Part shown: positions 1-15,808 of the stretch, piece by piece
Layout: every line of letters starts with the position of its first letter
Position numbering within the stretch: position 1 is the first letter of the stretch
Origin: Pardosa pseudoannulata
Taxonomy: Eukaryota > Arthropoda > Arachnida > Araneae > Lycosidae
Direction of reading: 5' to 3'
NCBI GenBank assembly: GCA_032207245.1
Contig: CM063510.1
Span: 47,373,025 to 47,437,024 of the forward strand
Length of the DNA stretch: 64,000 nt
Notes under the pieces: generated by a model
Told to the model about the DNA's origin: nothing
The model's input: only the letters and a program-made list of their open reading frames with translations
Database searches by the model: none
Made by a program: the position numbers and the translations under genes

Positions 1-300
1 AAAAATACTTGAGGTTTACAGAAGAAAAAGATAATTAGCTTTTATTTGATATAACAAGTTAGTTTCCAATTTACAATTTCAAAAGTTATTTTTCGTTGAA
101 TTAGTTTCGTTGCGTATAATTTTTTTTCACTTGGTGTACACATGTATCTTTTAAAAAATATGTATTACTTCATGTAATAGAACAACATACTATTTTTTTA
201 AAGTTAGAACCCAAGAACCCAGGAAAACTTTTATTCTAAAAACAGAGCAGAACTTTATATTTTATATTGAATCAAAAATAAGTTACCATAATGACAATTT
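1..300 (+). repeat. Dispersed AT-rich repeat, copy 1
   Basis: AAAGATAATTAGCTTTTATT, TGTATCTTTTAAAAAATATG and ACTTTATATTTTATATTGAA match in order with 9485-9770. The element is unidentified. Confidence 0.55.
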
Positions 301-1626
301 ATGACCTCGGAAAGTACTATGGCTACTTAACAAATCTTAAATCCATTGAAGTGTAAAAAAAAAGGAACAGAAGTCATCTTTTTCAGAATTTCTTTTAAAT
401 TAAGGCAACTTTTTAACGGGTATTTATAGCACTTATATATACTGAAGTACGTAGATTTCATTATAAAGCATATATATTACATGCCCTCTAGTAAAAACAA
501 TTAATAATCTTCACCCTATGTATTTAGATGTAAGAATTGCATGAGAGATGTCAGAGATGTCAGACAATAAAAATTATTTTATAAACGTAACTGATAGTCC
601 TACACCTTTACAGTACACATAAATAGATTATTAATGTGCAATTAATATTAATGTGCAATTATGTTGGGAATTGATTGCCTCAAATTTCAAAATTTAAAAT
701 TTAAGAATGTAAGGAAAATAATAATACTGATAAATTTATAATTTACAAAATATATATCATAAATATACGAAACTTCAAGAAACAGAAAGGGAAAGCTTAA
801 AAGGTATCGTGAGCATAAAATAAGTAATAGGAACACTGAGGAAAAATATGCTGAAGTTATTTATATATAGTGAAAATTTTCAACTTGTAGTAACATTTTA
901 CGCAGTTATAAATAATGTTTCCAAAAACGTTTTTCTTTACAGAACAAAATTAAAGCGCTAATAAAAAATATTTTTAGATTCTTTCTTCAAAAAATTTAAT
1001 ATATTAACTTTTCAAATATCGTTATCGAGAAATAAATTAAATTTGATACCTAGATTTATAAGTGTCACCGAAGATAAAAGTTTGTTGTTAAACTATTTAA
1101 AACTATTTTTTACGACTTAATTTAGAAGTCTCGGAGAAAGGTTTGAAATGTAAAAAAAAATCTGAAATCGCGCTATGAAATTCAGAGAAAATTTAAAAAT
1201 TATTAGATATTAAAATGTAATATCTCCCATTCTACCCATAATTCGAAAATCATAGAATGTCATAAATAGAATTTTAGACGTTGTTTAGAAAAAACTACTA
1301 AAGCATCTTATAAATATCATAATAATTATATAATCATTATAATTATTAAAGCATCAAATGAGAGAGCAAATCACTATTCTAAAGGGGATATTTTTGTCAA
1401 AAGGTTTTTGTAGAAGACACGAAAAATTTCACGTCATCAATATACACCGAACTACTTTCTGAGATTTTACCCAGTTCTAAGTACAGGGAAGATAATACTA
1501 AGAATTACCAATAGTAAAAAAGTTTCCAATAAAAAAATTAGAGGATCATTCACTTAAAAATAATATATAAAAACTACTTTAAAAACTCATAACCAGTGAT
1601 TAAACAGAGAAGTTCAAATAGACACA
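301..1626. other. AT-rich non-coding, nothing recognised
   Basis: No open frame of note, no domain and no clear terminal repeats. Confidence 0.6.
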
Positions 1627-1638
1627 CATATATTTACA

Positions 1639-1688
<50 letters not shown>

Positions 1689-1709
1689 TGTATATATATA
1701 TATATATTA

Positions 1710-1782
<73 letters not shown>

Positions 1783-1810
1783 CAGGCATAACATATATGT
1801 ATGTATGTGT
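1627..1810. repeat. (AT)n microsatellite
   Basis: Long TA dinucleotide run with ACAC interruptions. The open frames here are Tyr/Ile/Thr artefacts. Confidence 0.97.
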
Positions 1811-2378
1811 ATAATTAGGGCAATGTAAATTAAAAGGATAAAAATATATATTTCTAAGTGATACAAGGTTGATATGCTAACAATTTTAAGAAAAAAGTAT
1901 ATTTATTTCCATTCTTTTTTTCAAATCAAAGTCTTCGTAAGTTTTATATACTTGAAACTAGAAAAACATACTTATTTCCTCTTCGAATGTTTACAGAAGG
2001 TCGGGAGGCGGAGAGCTGTTGTAATCAGAAATGCGTCTTTTTGAATTAATCGTTGAAAAGTGTACGAGGTGTCTACCAACAGTAACTTGTGACGGTTTTC
2101 TTTCCCGAAAACACAATCGTCCCCGTAAACGAGATTATGCATTTACTTCAATGATGTTTATACGCGGCTGGCTTTTATTCAAGAAATATTTAAACCTTAA
2201 ATAATTACACTTAAAAGATTTTATAATAATAATTTCGATTATAGAACAAAATTATTTATTTTCATAATGTAAAAATTATATATAGAAATATATATATATG
2301 GGTGGGGTCAGAGGTGTAGCAATAAATGTATGGTCTTCCACCTGAACTCATATCTTTAAATCAATATAGCAATCCTAT

Positions 2379-2952
<574 letters not shown>

Positions 2953-3193
2953 CAATCTGTATGGGGAGTTACAAGACCCACATCCTTCTTCGCTACGCCC
3001 CTGATGTATGTTCAAACAAGTTTATTCACAGATTCTGAAAAAAGTCTGAAAATAAAAGGAACACAAGTTTGTTCCTTTTATTTTCAGACTTTTCTTACTA
3101 TCTGGCTAAATTATTGAAATCTAGAATACGTATTTGTAAAGGTAAAATAAATTGACTTTTTTTACAGCCTAGTCGGTAAAAATAGTTTTAGGG

Positions 3194-5067
<1,874 letters not shown>

Positions 5068-5213
5068 CACAACTCAAAATTCAAATTTTGAGAGCTTTCC
5101 ATTTTCATGTTTAAAATTGCTGTAAAAAATCAGCTGCTATCTCATGAATTATTCATATTAATATTTTATACATCAAAATGGCAATAACTCAAAAATTTGA
5201 ATTTTGAGTTGTT
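5068..5213. repeat. Nested palindromes forming an inverted repeat
   Basis: CAACTCAAAATTCAAATTTT then GAG (5070-5092), itself a palindrome around CTCAAAATTCAAATTTTGAG, is repeated inverted at 5188-5211 with one extra A. Confidence 0.8.
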
Positions 5214-5758
5214 GACCCCTATTGGGCCGTTGAGCGTGATTTCAAGTGTGATCGCGTTCTCGATAACAGTAGGTAATGCAACATTGAAAAGTCGAAGTCA
5301 TATATTTGTTATAGACGTGAATACAGAAACAAAACATTTTGTTTGTGTTTGGATGTCTCTTTAATTGCAATATATATAATTTTTTGAAATACCATTTATA
5401 ACTATGTAAAATGTTAATAAAAATGTATTTGTAGATTTCGGCTATTTGAGCTCCTTATTGTACTTGATAGGATTATGCCGAACACTTTTTTTTTTTACAC
5501 ATTCTAAAACAGGGGTGGAGAAATGATGGCCCGATAAAATGCTTTGCGTCCCACGATGGAATTAAAAAAATTTGTAATTGAAACAATTATAGCATTTATT
5601 ATGCTAAATATAATATTGTTAGATTTATTTATTGATTATAAGTATTTACACACATTTATAAATGAATACATCTTCAAATGTTCTATTGCTAACGAATGAG
5701 CAATAATATTACTAAATGTCTTTATAATAGCATTTCAATTTTCACCTCTCTACCGTTA

Positions 5759-6016
<258 letters not shown>

Positions 6017-6357
6017 CCAGTGGTAAGGCAAATGGAAGCAGCAGTTTTTCTTGGTAAATCGTCTCTTTATTTCAAAGTATAGTTTAGTTTCCTTGATAGG
6101 GCTTCACTTGCGCCATTTTTATTTATTCGTGGTGGAGCTAAGCATGGAGGCTGTTGACAGCTCGATGTCCTCGAGCCAAACTGTCTCTTATCGGTTTGCA
6201 TACTCATCAAATTCCTCCAATATGCTTCCGCTTGACAAGATTATCCTAAATGCTTACGTGAGAATGGGTTTTTTTCATTCATTTTGTTATCACGAAAAAG
6301 TCCCCTTTTAAATTGTTCACAACTAGCTTGATTTTTTCCAAACTCCCCTTTTTAGAC

Positions 6358-6386
6358 CTCTCTCTCTCTCACTCACACACACACAA

Positions 6387-6453
<67 letters not shown>

Positions 6454-6479
6454 TATATACATATATATATATATATATA
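6358..6479. repeat. (CT)n(CA)n(TA)n compound microsatellite
   Basis: CTCTCT, then ACACACAC, then a TA run. Confidence 0.96.
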
Positions 6480-6587
6480 GTAAGAAAGACAGAGAAACAG
6501 ATAGAAACAGAGAAAAAGAGTGAGATACATATATTGAGTCTTGTAATACCGATAAACCGGTTTACCGATCTACCGTAAATCACAAAA

Positions 6588-6613
6588 TTTACTGGTAAAT
6601 ATTTACCAGTAAA
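6588..6613. repeat. Perfect 26-bp palindrome in an ACCGGTAAA-rich patch
   Basis: TTTACTGGTAAAT is followed directly by its exact complement ATTTACCAGTAAA. Neighbours (6549-6660) repeat related motifs such as AAACCGGTTT and TTTTACAGGTAA. Confidence 0.85.
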
Positions 6614-7917
6614 TTAATTATTTTACAGGTAAACTAATTTTTTTACAGGTAATTTCCAAAAAAATATATTAGTATTAAATTTTATGGTATTATTGCATCG
6701 ACGGCTGTGGAACCAGACAGACTCTTTCCAGCAGTTAGATTCTTTTCCACCAAAATTAAGTCTTCATTAGGTGATACAACTTTGAACAAATTAAACTTTT
6801 TACGAATTTATTTAGTTAAATTTTCGTTAAGTTATAAAAGTTATCTATTACATCTGTATTATTGTTTGTATGCGTGTGTTTAAGGTTTATATTTATAGCA
6901 TTTTTTCACTTTCATTGATATTTTAATAAATTGATAAATTAATAAATTTTATTATAGTATACTTTATCGACATTTAAATGTCTACATTTTACATTAATTA
7001 TTATTTAGTAGTATGTCTATGAAACAAATTAAAGGCTTTAAAGGCGGTGTGGCAACTGGACCATATGGGCCGAGCCCTTCAATCCAGAGGCTTCTGTCAG
7101 TAAGCACAAAAATGACAACGAGCGAAAAATAAACACATAAAAGAGCAAAGAGATAGAAGGGTGGATTCTTGAGTTCATAACACAAAAACTAAAGAGTAGA
7201 GAGTTTAGGGATAGAAAAACATAAAATATTTTTGCGGCCAGTGACATCCGTACGAAATAAAATAAAAATATTAATTAATAAGAAACAAATTAAAATTGCT
7301 ATTTGTATAAAGAAATATTTTCCCGAAAAAATTACTGGTAAACTGGCATTCATATTTTCATCTACCAAATTACCGATGTATGTAAAATTAGGTAAATTTA
7401 CAAGCTCTAACAAAACAACTCATACAATAAGGTTCGCCGAGCCTGTTGGGGTGGCCAGGTCTGGTTTGGAATATCATTTTAAGTATAACAGTTCCCAGAA
7501 AATGATTTTTATCTTTCAGTTTCATAAAATAAGAGAGAGGGTTAAATCACTTTAGAGTTTCATAACCCTCAATATTTCCGTACAAAATAAAATTAGACCA
7601 TGTTTCAGGGAAGCCACACAAACTGCACAGAGAAAATGATGCAACACTCGGTCATATTGAAGAATAGCTCAGGTATCTAACCTTGTTTGCATTCAGCATT
7701 CGATCGTGAAACCTGAAATTAGGGGCTGTCTGCCGATCTGTTAAGAACTCGTGCATGTGCGGAAATCCTCGCGCGCGTTGCGTCATACATCTGCTCTTTA
7801 AAAAAACAGAACACCGGTTTAACTCCTGTAGGATACAGATGGGTTGTTCAGTTTTCTTTCCGGTAACAGGAAAAAAATTTGTTTTGCCTTTCATCGATTC
7901 TGACATTCCATTAAACG
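6614..7917. other. Unassigned sequence with weak open frames
   Basis: An 84-codon - strand frame (7906-7652, containing FPHMHEFLTDRQTAPNFRF) and a 107-codon + frame (7232-7555) have no match I can name. The region 7640-7800 is richer in GC than its flanks. Probably transposon debris. Confidence 0.4.
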
Positions 7918-8478
7918 ATTGTATTATTTGTTTCTAATACTTCGAATACTGTTTTTATGTAATAACAATAAAATATTCATGGTTATTTGCAATGTTTATA
8001 CATATGATATTCATATTACAAAAATGATTTTGAATTTATGACAATTGTTTATGTGGTATTGCATCATACTAATTGCAGTAACTATTCCTCAATTCTTATA
8101 ATAATCCTTAAAACGTCTGTATTATTTACTTTCTAATATTTCGAATACCGTTTTTATATAATAACAGAATCTATTGTTATTTGAAAGGTTTATATTTATA
8201 GTATTCACACTACAAAAATAATTTTTAATTTCTTACAATTGTTTATGTGGCATTGCATCATAATATTTTCACCATCTACTCATCGCTACTGACAGTATTC
8301 TATCACACGTCTGTAGTATTTATTTTCTGTTATTTCGATTACGGTTTCCATATAATAATACAATCTGTGTTGATATTTGTACGATTTATACTTATAATAC
8401 TCATACTACAAAAATGGTTTTGAGGTTCTGACAATTGTTTATTTGGTATTGCATCATACTACTTTCACGTTTTTTCAT
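7918..8478 (+). repeat. Three tandem copies of a 195-bp unit
   Basis: Landmarks GTATTATTT / TTTCTAATA(c/t)TTCGAATAC / TACAAAAAT(g)ATTTT / GACAATTGTTTATGTGGTAT / TGCATCATA recur at about 7921, 8119 and 8312. Confidence 0.85.
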
Positions 8479-8816
8479 CTGTTTTGTTTAAAACCCTGTC
8501 AACTCCACCCAAATACAATTTCAAGAGGCAAACAAAATTAACTTTTTAGGTCACCTAAATTAAGGCAAAATTTCCTTATAAACTAATTCCCAGGGTGAAT
8601 TTATTTTTCCTTAAGGGATGAAAGAACCTTAAATATTAATTTTTAAAATATTCAAATTTTAAGTGTTCTTAAAGCATTATCACACATAAACATGCACGTG
8701 TTGAAAAGACAGCAGATTTGATTTATAATTTCCTGATGAAGAATGTGTGAATTTCTAATGCGATAGCGAAAAAAATTCAACTTGATTAATCACTTTATCA
8801 CATATTAAACTCATTT

Positions 8817-8990
8817 GATTTGGTCTGGTATGCTAAGGTCTACTTTTTTGAAATACAAGGGCTAATGAGACCAGTATCTACCGTTTAAAGCAGATTCCGA
8901 ACGGTCACGAACAACTATGTGACAGTGAGATTCGAACCCACGATTACTAGTAATGAGGATCAGCACCCTACCCTTCGGCACACGTCAAGG
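8817..8990 (-). mobile_element. tRNA-derived SINE, near full length
   Basis: In SINE sense it has a tRNA-like head with B-box GGGTTCGAATCTC, then TTCGTGACCGTTCGGAATC, TGGTCTCATTAGCCC, GTAGACC and a ...ACCAGACCAAATC tail. Confidence 0.8.
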
Positions 8991-9339
8991 TGAATCAAAA
9001 TAAATAGGTTGAAAATTTTTCAGTTAACGTAAGAAATCAGCGGATTTTCCACTAGTAAAATTTATCCTAAACTAACACGTCATCATGTACATGATAAAAA
9101 AGCAACAGATTCGGTATACGATTCTTTTCCGATTACGATTTTTATAAAATTAACAAAAAATTTATAGTAATAATAATGATATATTATAGTGATATAAATA
9201 TATATATGTATATAAAAATTATAGTAAAAATAAGGGTATAGGAAGTATATATATATACATTTATTTATTTAATTACCTATATATGTATCCCCCCAAAAAA
9301 ACTTACCTAAATAAAAGTAAATGACCTTTTAAATTATTT

Positions 9340-9780
9340 GTTTTGTTTAATTTTGGAGTTTTCCCTGACTTTTAGAAAATCTTTGTAAATTTATCTTACA
9401 TTTTATAAATGTCCTACACTTTCTCTGAATTTTCCTGACTTTTTAGCGAAATTCCCTGACTTTCCTGGTTTTTGTGAAACTTGTAATATAAATAAGTTTC
9501 AGAAGAGTGAAAAGAGATAATTAACTTTTATTTGATACAAAAAATAGTTTCTAATTAAAAAAAAAATTCAGTAGGTATTTTGCAGTTTAATGGCTTTCTA
9601 ATTTTTCAATTTGTATACAATATTTACGTATTTTAAAAAATGTACTACTTTAAATAAACTAATTTTTTTAGAACTTTATTAATTGATTTGGGAAAAATTT
9701 CATTCAATACAAAGTACAATATTTTATTTTATATTGTATAAAAAATTGGCTGTTATAATGAAAACTTCTCAGTTCAAAAG
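9340..9780 (+). repeat. Dispersed AT-rich repeat, copy 2, with TTCCCTGACTTT motif cluster
   Basis: It is related to 1-300. It is preceded at 9356-9465 by three variants of TTTTCCCTGACTTT, a motif often seen in transposon ends of invertebrates. Confidence 0.5.
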
Positions 9781-10387
9781 GTAATATGCCCGCTTAAATA
9801 CGTAAACCGAAAATTAGACTTGAATAAATAAAATTAAATGAAATTTGAGGCCCTCCAGATATAAGAGGCCCAAATCATGGTCTCCCTGTTCCTGTGCGGA
9901 AATTCGCCTCTGTGAAGTGGCAGCACCATTTCAATATTTTCCCAACGCATCTTCATAGGGAAAAAGATACTGAACTGGAAGCGATGAATGCTCTTTGCAT
10001 CTCTATTCTAATTGAGCGATAAGTGATATCGCAACTACCACAGAATGTAACGGTTTTTAGTGAGAATTGTTTTTCCACACAACACGGTTAAGGCATATAA
10101 TTGAAGAGAATTGCGAGTTGCGAATTCAATGAATTTTAATTAACTGCTCTACCATTCGTCCTAATCCACTTTGATGTTGTAATTCAATTGGTCGACCGCT
10201 TTCTATCGCAGTCACACTCATTTTACTATTTGCTTGGATATCTTTTTAATCCTCATTGCAGCTGGCAATACAAATAGATATCTTTATGTCAAACTTGGAT
10301 GTTAAGCTTTTATTTATTTAGCCCCACTCCCGGGGAACACGTGTATCTTAAGCAATGGTATGGACGTTAGTAACACTGAACCTGCTG

Positions 10388-10575
10388 GGTCCTCGTAATT
10401 TAGAAGCAGGGACCAAGCAGACGAAACCCAGATCAGGACTGACATCTCCAGAGATTTCCTTTGATCATGGAGAACAACGTGACTATGATATTCAACGTGC
10501 TATAGCCGCTATTAATGAACATGGAGGTATTATGGACGAATGAGCTACTACGGCTTCGTTGTTTACGAATATAAA
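10388..10575 (+). mobile_element. LTR-retroelement leader/gag-like fragment, copy 1
   Basis: TCCTCGTAATTTAGAAGCAG followed by GGACCAAGCAG is shared with 35104-35140 and, in reverse, with 63800-63840, where it abuts an LTR end. The downstream frame (EQRDYDIQRAIAAINEHGG, then ELATTA) aligns loosely with 35237-35370 (GEQCDLE..., AAIKEHDD..., DLATTVHN). It may be the start of gag; unidentified. Confidence 0.5.
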
Positions 10576-10599
10576 TCTGCTTATTCATCAAATCAATTT

Positions 10600-11574
10600 T
10601 AAAGCATTATTATTTAAATTAACACAAAAATATAAAAATGTACACATTACTGATTTGATACCAAATACAAAACGAAATTCCTGAAAGGAATCAGACTTAG
10701 ATAGAAATTTAAGCAAAGGACATTGACAGTGTTCCTTCGCCACTTCGCTCTTCATGTTTTGCGGCTTCAATGCTTCGTGGATTTTTCAAAAAAAAATTCA
10801 TCAAAAAATAAAAATGAAAAAATACAACCATGTCGGCAGCCATATTGCGGAAAGGAGCGTTGTTTCATGTTGATGCGCGAGAGAGAAGGATCCCTGCATG
10901 TCAAACAAGAGTTGAGATGAGTTGACTCAGAGTATATACCACGGGCTCTTGAGATGACAAAGTTTGCAAGTGAGGGAGAAAATGAAGAGGAATACGAAGA
11001 ACAAACTGAAAAGCGTGGTCTTACCTGCTTTCAGTTTGTCAGTCTGCAACAATTGTGCAACATGGCAAGAATTTGCACAAGACAATATGGTTCGAGCTGT
11101 CGAGTTTAGCAATTGCGTTGAAGAAGTTATATCCTTGTACAGGGGGATTTTGAATGAAAAGAAAAAACAAAGACAACTACCCATCACCATGTTTGCTTCC
11201 AAGGGAAAGCCCCCTGACTCTACCGTCAGCGTCTCCAGCAGAAGAGTCTCCGAGGGAGCTTAAAACTTCTACGAGTCAAGTGAGAACCTCTCCTCTGTCA
11301 TCAAGACTCTTCGCCTCTCTTAGAAAGCAATGTTGATTAATGTTTATTACTCTATAAAGTTTTGTAATTAACCTCATTAATTAGCACTGACACGTTTAAG
11401 TAAATGCGTATTTTAATTTTTGTCTTAAATGTGTAAAGTATAAATGTTTACATATTTAAAACATTCCTGTACCCGCATACACGAAAATTCCTTGGGGTAA
11501 ATCCTACTTCGCGGTTTTTCAGTTTTCGCGGAAGGTTCTGGTCCCCATTAACCGCGAAAAATGAGGGATCACTG
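10600..11574 (+). mobile_element. Tigger/pogo-like transposon relic (right end intact)
   Basis: The right end reads GGTCCCCATTAACCGCG, AAAAATGAGGGATCACTG, then TA (11575-11576), the classic Tigger terminal repeat. The interior 10930-11336 encodes a degraded transposase C-terminus. The left end was not found, so the left limit is approximate. Confidence 0.75.
10930..11336 (+). pseudogene. Tigger/pogo transposase C-terminal remnant, frameshifted
   Basis: One frame gives VRAVEFSNCVEEVISLYRGI, then NEKKKQRQLPITMFASK, matching the acidic/helical tail ending -KK-KQ--I--FF of Tigger-family transposases. Near 11210 the likely frame shifts to SPRELKTSTSQVRTSPLSSR. No DDE catalytic part is left. Confidence 0.6.
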
Positions 11575-11848
11575 TAAACAGTTATTTTCATATACAGCTG
11601 CTAAGGTATGTGCTTTCTAATGCTGCTAGTAGCTCCCTCTATTTATGCAATAAAAATTCATCCTTAAAAAATCATAAAATATGAAAGAAGGTATTATTGA
11701 TATAAATCAAGGATTTAAAAAAAAATTCAGTGATTTAAAATATTAAAATAATTTGAATTTACCAACCCTGCTTATAAAGCCTGAAAGGTGCGACCGAACA
11801 CAAAAGTTTAATTGTAAAACTAATTGAAAGATTTTTTTATTTACTTAA

Positions 11849-11911
11849 GAGCCTCGAACTCACAGCGCTCCTGTTAGGAGTTGATGCTTTTGCCGACTGA
11901 ACTACCACGGA
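11849..11911 (-). mobile_element. tRNA-like SINE head, second type
   Basis: The reverse complement reads GTGGTAGTTCAGTCGGC (A-box like) and GTGAGTTCGAGGCTC (B-box like) at tRNA-like spacing. The known SINE body does not follow, so it is a different family or a decayed tRNA. Confidence 0.5.
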
Positions 11912-12028
11912 TTATTTCGCTGAAACGAGTGTTTTAGAAAAGTATTTTAGAGCAGGGGGCCCCCTGAAGCCAGATAAATTCGATTTCTGTTCGGGGTGGC
12001 ATTTTAAATCTTATTTCAGATTATATAA

Positions 12029-12614
<586 letters not shown>

Positions 12615-12656
12615 TAAAAATTAGGTTTAAAAGGCACAACAAGTAAATCAAACCAA

Positions 12657-12658
<2 letters not shown>

Positions 12659-12752
<94 letters not shown>
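12659..12752. repeat. (AT)n microsatellite
   Basis: Pure TA tract of about 94 bp. Confidence 0.98.
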
Positions 12753-12754
<2 letters not shown>

Positions 12755-13922
12755 TATTCTATTTATTTATTACTTTTAAAACCATAAAATAAATCGATAA
12801 TCATATTTACAAACTGATAATTTTCAACTTTTTTAGTAATAAAGCACATTTTTCCAATTTAATTACTGCCACCTCGAAGGCAAAGCCTAATAGGAGGTAA
12901 GCGTGTTGGCTCTCGTCTGCTCAGCGCAAACAAAAATGTGTGATGCCAAGAAGTGGAGGTGAATGAATTTGTCCTAGTCCACACCTTTTTTCTTTATTTT
13001 CTACGTAATACTACGAGAATTTTATATAAGAATATCGAGGTGAGTTATGATTGTTTCTGTGAGGCAAATTTTAGATGTTGAGAAAAAAAGCTATAAAAAA
13101 TGCAAACTTATAATATTTTAAATTTAATGATATAATCAAAATCTAAAAAATAATATTCTCATAAATGAATTTGTTAATGTTGATGATTTACACGAGACTG
13201 TTATTCTAAATGACAATTATTTCAATCTGTCTTTGTGATATACAATAACATTAAAGGTATACAGAATGATATTCCTGTTTTCACATATTTGGCTGGTTAC
13301 TGTAAATATCAGTTTTTCATTTAAAATTAGAATATGAAGCATGTAACATGTAAATGACAGAGAAATAGCCACCGAGTAACACTTTGAATTAATTAGTGAC
13401 TATTATAGCAGAGGTTTGCAATATTGAACTCAAGATATTTTAAATATTGTTCGTAATTGTAAGATAAATATAATTTCAGTGTTAGAAATAATTTTTTGAG
13501 CGGACACTATTACATACAAACCTTAACAAAAATCGATTTTTTGATTTTTGCATTTTTTAAATGTATGGGCATTTCTGGATAGTTTTAAATTAACACAATT
13601 GAAGTATCAGAATTAAAACTTATAAAATTATACAATCTTTGCACTTAATATCATAGCTTATAAGGAAACTATAAAAGCATTAAATGCCTTGTACTGAAAA
13701 TGGTGTTTTTCAACTAGTTCGCACTGTATATAAAAAACTACTGCGCATATTAATTTAAAATTTTCAAGGTGAATACATTATAGACCTACGATGAAATTTT
13801 ACCAACTTTTTGTTTTGTTTATTTCATTTAGTATTTATAGTATTCGAAATGGAATTTTTGAACGTTATTTTAGATTTGAAAAATTGATTCCCCTGCTGCA
13901 ATATTTCTGATACATTTTAGCA

Positions 13923-14018
13923 TAGATGTTCGTAGCCGTTCGGAATCGGCTTTAAGCTGTAGGTCTCGGTCTCATTAGCCCTCGTGTTGCAGAAAGTAGA
14001 CCGTAGCACTCCAAACTA
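13923..14018 (+). mobile_element. SINE, 5'-truncated
   Basis: The conserved body GTTCGTAGCCGTTCGGAATC, CTCGGTCTCATTAGCCCTCG, AGTAGACCGTAGCACTCCAA is present; the tRNA head is absent. It ends in an ATT repeat. Confidence 0.85.
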
Positions 14019-14365
14019 TTATTATTATTTCTGATACATTTCAAAAATTTAAATAGGTGGAGGATGGTACCTAACAATTATTGTTTACAAAAAAAAGAGC
14101 AAAAATTATTATTGAAACTCTTTTTGTATTGTTTTAAATCTGTGCACAGTGTATAAGAAAATTTTTAAAAGCAAGCTCACACTTTTCACCGCATAAAAGA
14201 ACTTATTTCTTAGAAACTAAGTAAATTCAGCAAAACTAATTAAATAAAATTACATAACAAATGCTGAAAATCTCATGCATTTACGATAATAAATAAAAAA
14301 GATATAAAACGAAAAATAAAAAAAAAATAATTTAAAATTTCTTACAGGTGATGTTTTCCTTACGC

Positions 14366-14863
14366 CAGTGGTCGGCAAAGTGCGGCTTCGGAGCCGCATG
14401 TGGCTCTTTGGCTCCTTAAGTGAGGCTCTGGCACAAATATCCACGGAAGGCGCCATAATATTTTCATTTAAAAAAAAAAAACTTGGTAAGAAAAAAATTA
14501 CATCTTAATTTGATAAATTAAAATTTTATAAATCGAGAACATGTATAATTTATTGTTTAAGTTAAAAGATAGGTAATTAAAATTTGTTGTAAAAATACTT
14601 AACGAACATAGAGTTTAATTTTATTAGTTTTCGTAAAACTAAAATTAAAAACAATCAAACCTGACTTACTCAAACTTTCCAAGGAGATGCAAGCACATTG
14701 TTCGCATTAATAAATATTTATAAAAAATTTAGTTTTCTTTAGTGTACTACTTATTTAGTGTAATAAAGTTTACTAAGCAAGCAGATTTGGCTCCCAATTT
14801 TTTTTTTTACATTGTTGTAATGTTCATATTTGGCTCTTTGGCTAATATGTTTGCCGACCACTG
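14366..14863. mobile_element. hAT MITE with perfect 8-bp target duplication
   Basis: The left terminus CAGTGGTCGGCAAA (14366-14379) and right terminus TTTGCCGACCACTG (14850-14863) are perfect 14-bp inverted repeats. They are flanked by identical 8-bp copies CCTTACGC (14358-14365 and 14864-14871). The length of 498 bp, an internal GCGGCTTCGGAGCCGC palindrome and GGCTCTTTGGCT motifs at both ends are typical of non-autonomous hAT elements. No coding content. Confidence 0.93.
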
Positions 14864-15645
14864 CCTTACGCCAAGAAAAATGATATGCTTTTCCTAAAAC
14901 GGAATGGCGGAAGCATATTTTTGGTAACCTTCAAAGTTTTGAGAGATATATGGAAAAAACTTGTTCTCAACAAAATTTGTTCTTCTATCGGCAGTTTGAC
15001 CTTGTTGGGTTATCTATTGTTTTGGAGAAACAATTATGGTGTTCGACCATAGTTGTATATATTGGGACTGACAAGACAAAACCATTTCAGTGAATTTTTT
15101 CTTGGTATTTTACTTTCGCAGATGGGTGTAATCTAGTCTAATACCATGATAAAAGCGACCAAATTTTAAGACAGTTTTGCTAAGATAATAATCGATAAGG
15201 ATGCAGATAAAAGCAAAAAGTGATTCCGTATCGATTTCGAATAAAAAAAAATGTACAGACTTTTCGGAAATTTCAACAGTAACTAATTTTGTCCCTCACG
15301 GTTAAATTCGAGTTCAAATATCTATCTACAGAGCAACTTCATCACGCAAGACCCACCTTAAGTCATGAAGAATTTGTTCTTCTACATGAGTTGAGATAAG
15401 TACTACGTGAATAATCCTACATAAGTACATGTAGTTCACATCAGATTTTATTTCGTATGACGCATAACTAACGTGACCAGACGTCCCAGTTTAAGGGAAT
15501 GTCCCTTTTTACAATTACGAGTCCCGGTGTCTCCGAAATGGACTGTGGAACGCAAAACTGTTCCATTTTCAGAAACCTCGAGAAAATTTGAGTAGCAGAC
15601 GGCCGGCCACCGCCCTGCTTTTCTTCTATTGTAATTGAATATATT

Positions 15646-15766
15646 TTATGTTTGCCTGCTACAAATGCTCCAGTAGAAAGAGTATTTTCTATTATACACA
15701 AATTGTGGACATCTGAGAAAACCCAGTTACAAATTTCAGTTGTAAAGGAGATATTGATAATTAAGG

Positions 15767-15768
<2 letters not shown>
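15646..15768 (+). pseudogene. hAT transposase C-terminal dimerisation domain fragment
   Basis: One frame reads LCLPATNAPVERVFS, then a segment equivalent to the usual LAG--W, followed by EKTQLQISVVKEILIIK. This matches the hAT dimerisation signature (LCIPATSAPSERVFS...R--L--E-----LFLK). The catalytic part is missing, so it cannot be active. It lies inside the hAT element with TSD CGCATAAC. Confidence 0.85.

Positions 15769-15807
<39 letters not shown>
15768..15807. repeat. (AAT)n microsatellite
   Basis: About 13 AAT units inside the hAT relic. Confidence 0.97.

Positions 15808-15808
<1 letters not shown>

Noticed and set aside
14250..14456. 68-codon - strand frame
   Set aside because: It runs across the boundary of a hAT MITE, so it cannot be an old gene.
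15468..15701. 77-codon - strand frame in the hAT relic
   Set aside because: The opposite strand encodes the hAT dimerisation domain; this is its shadow.
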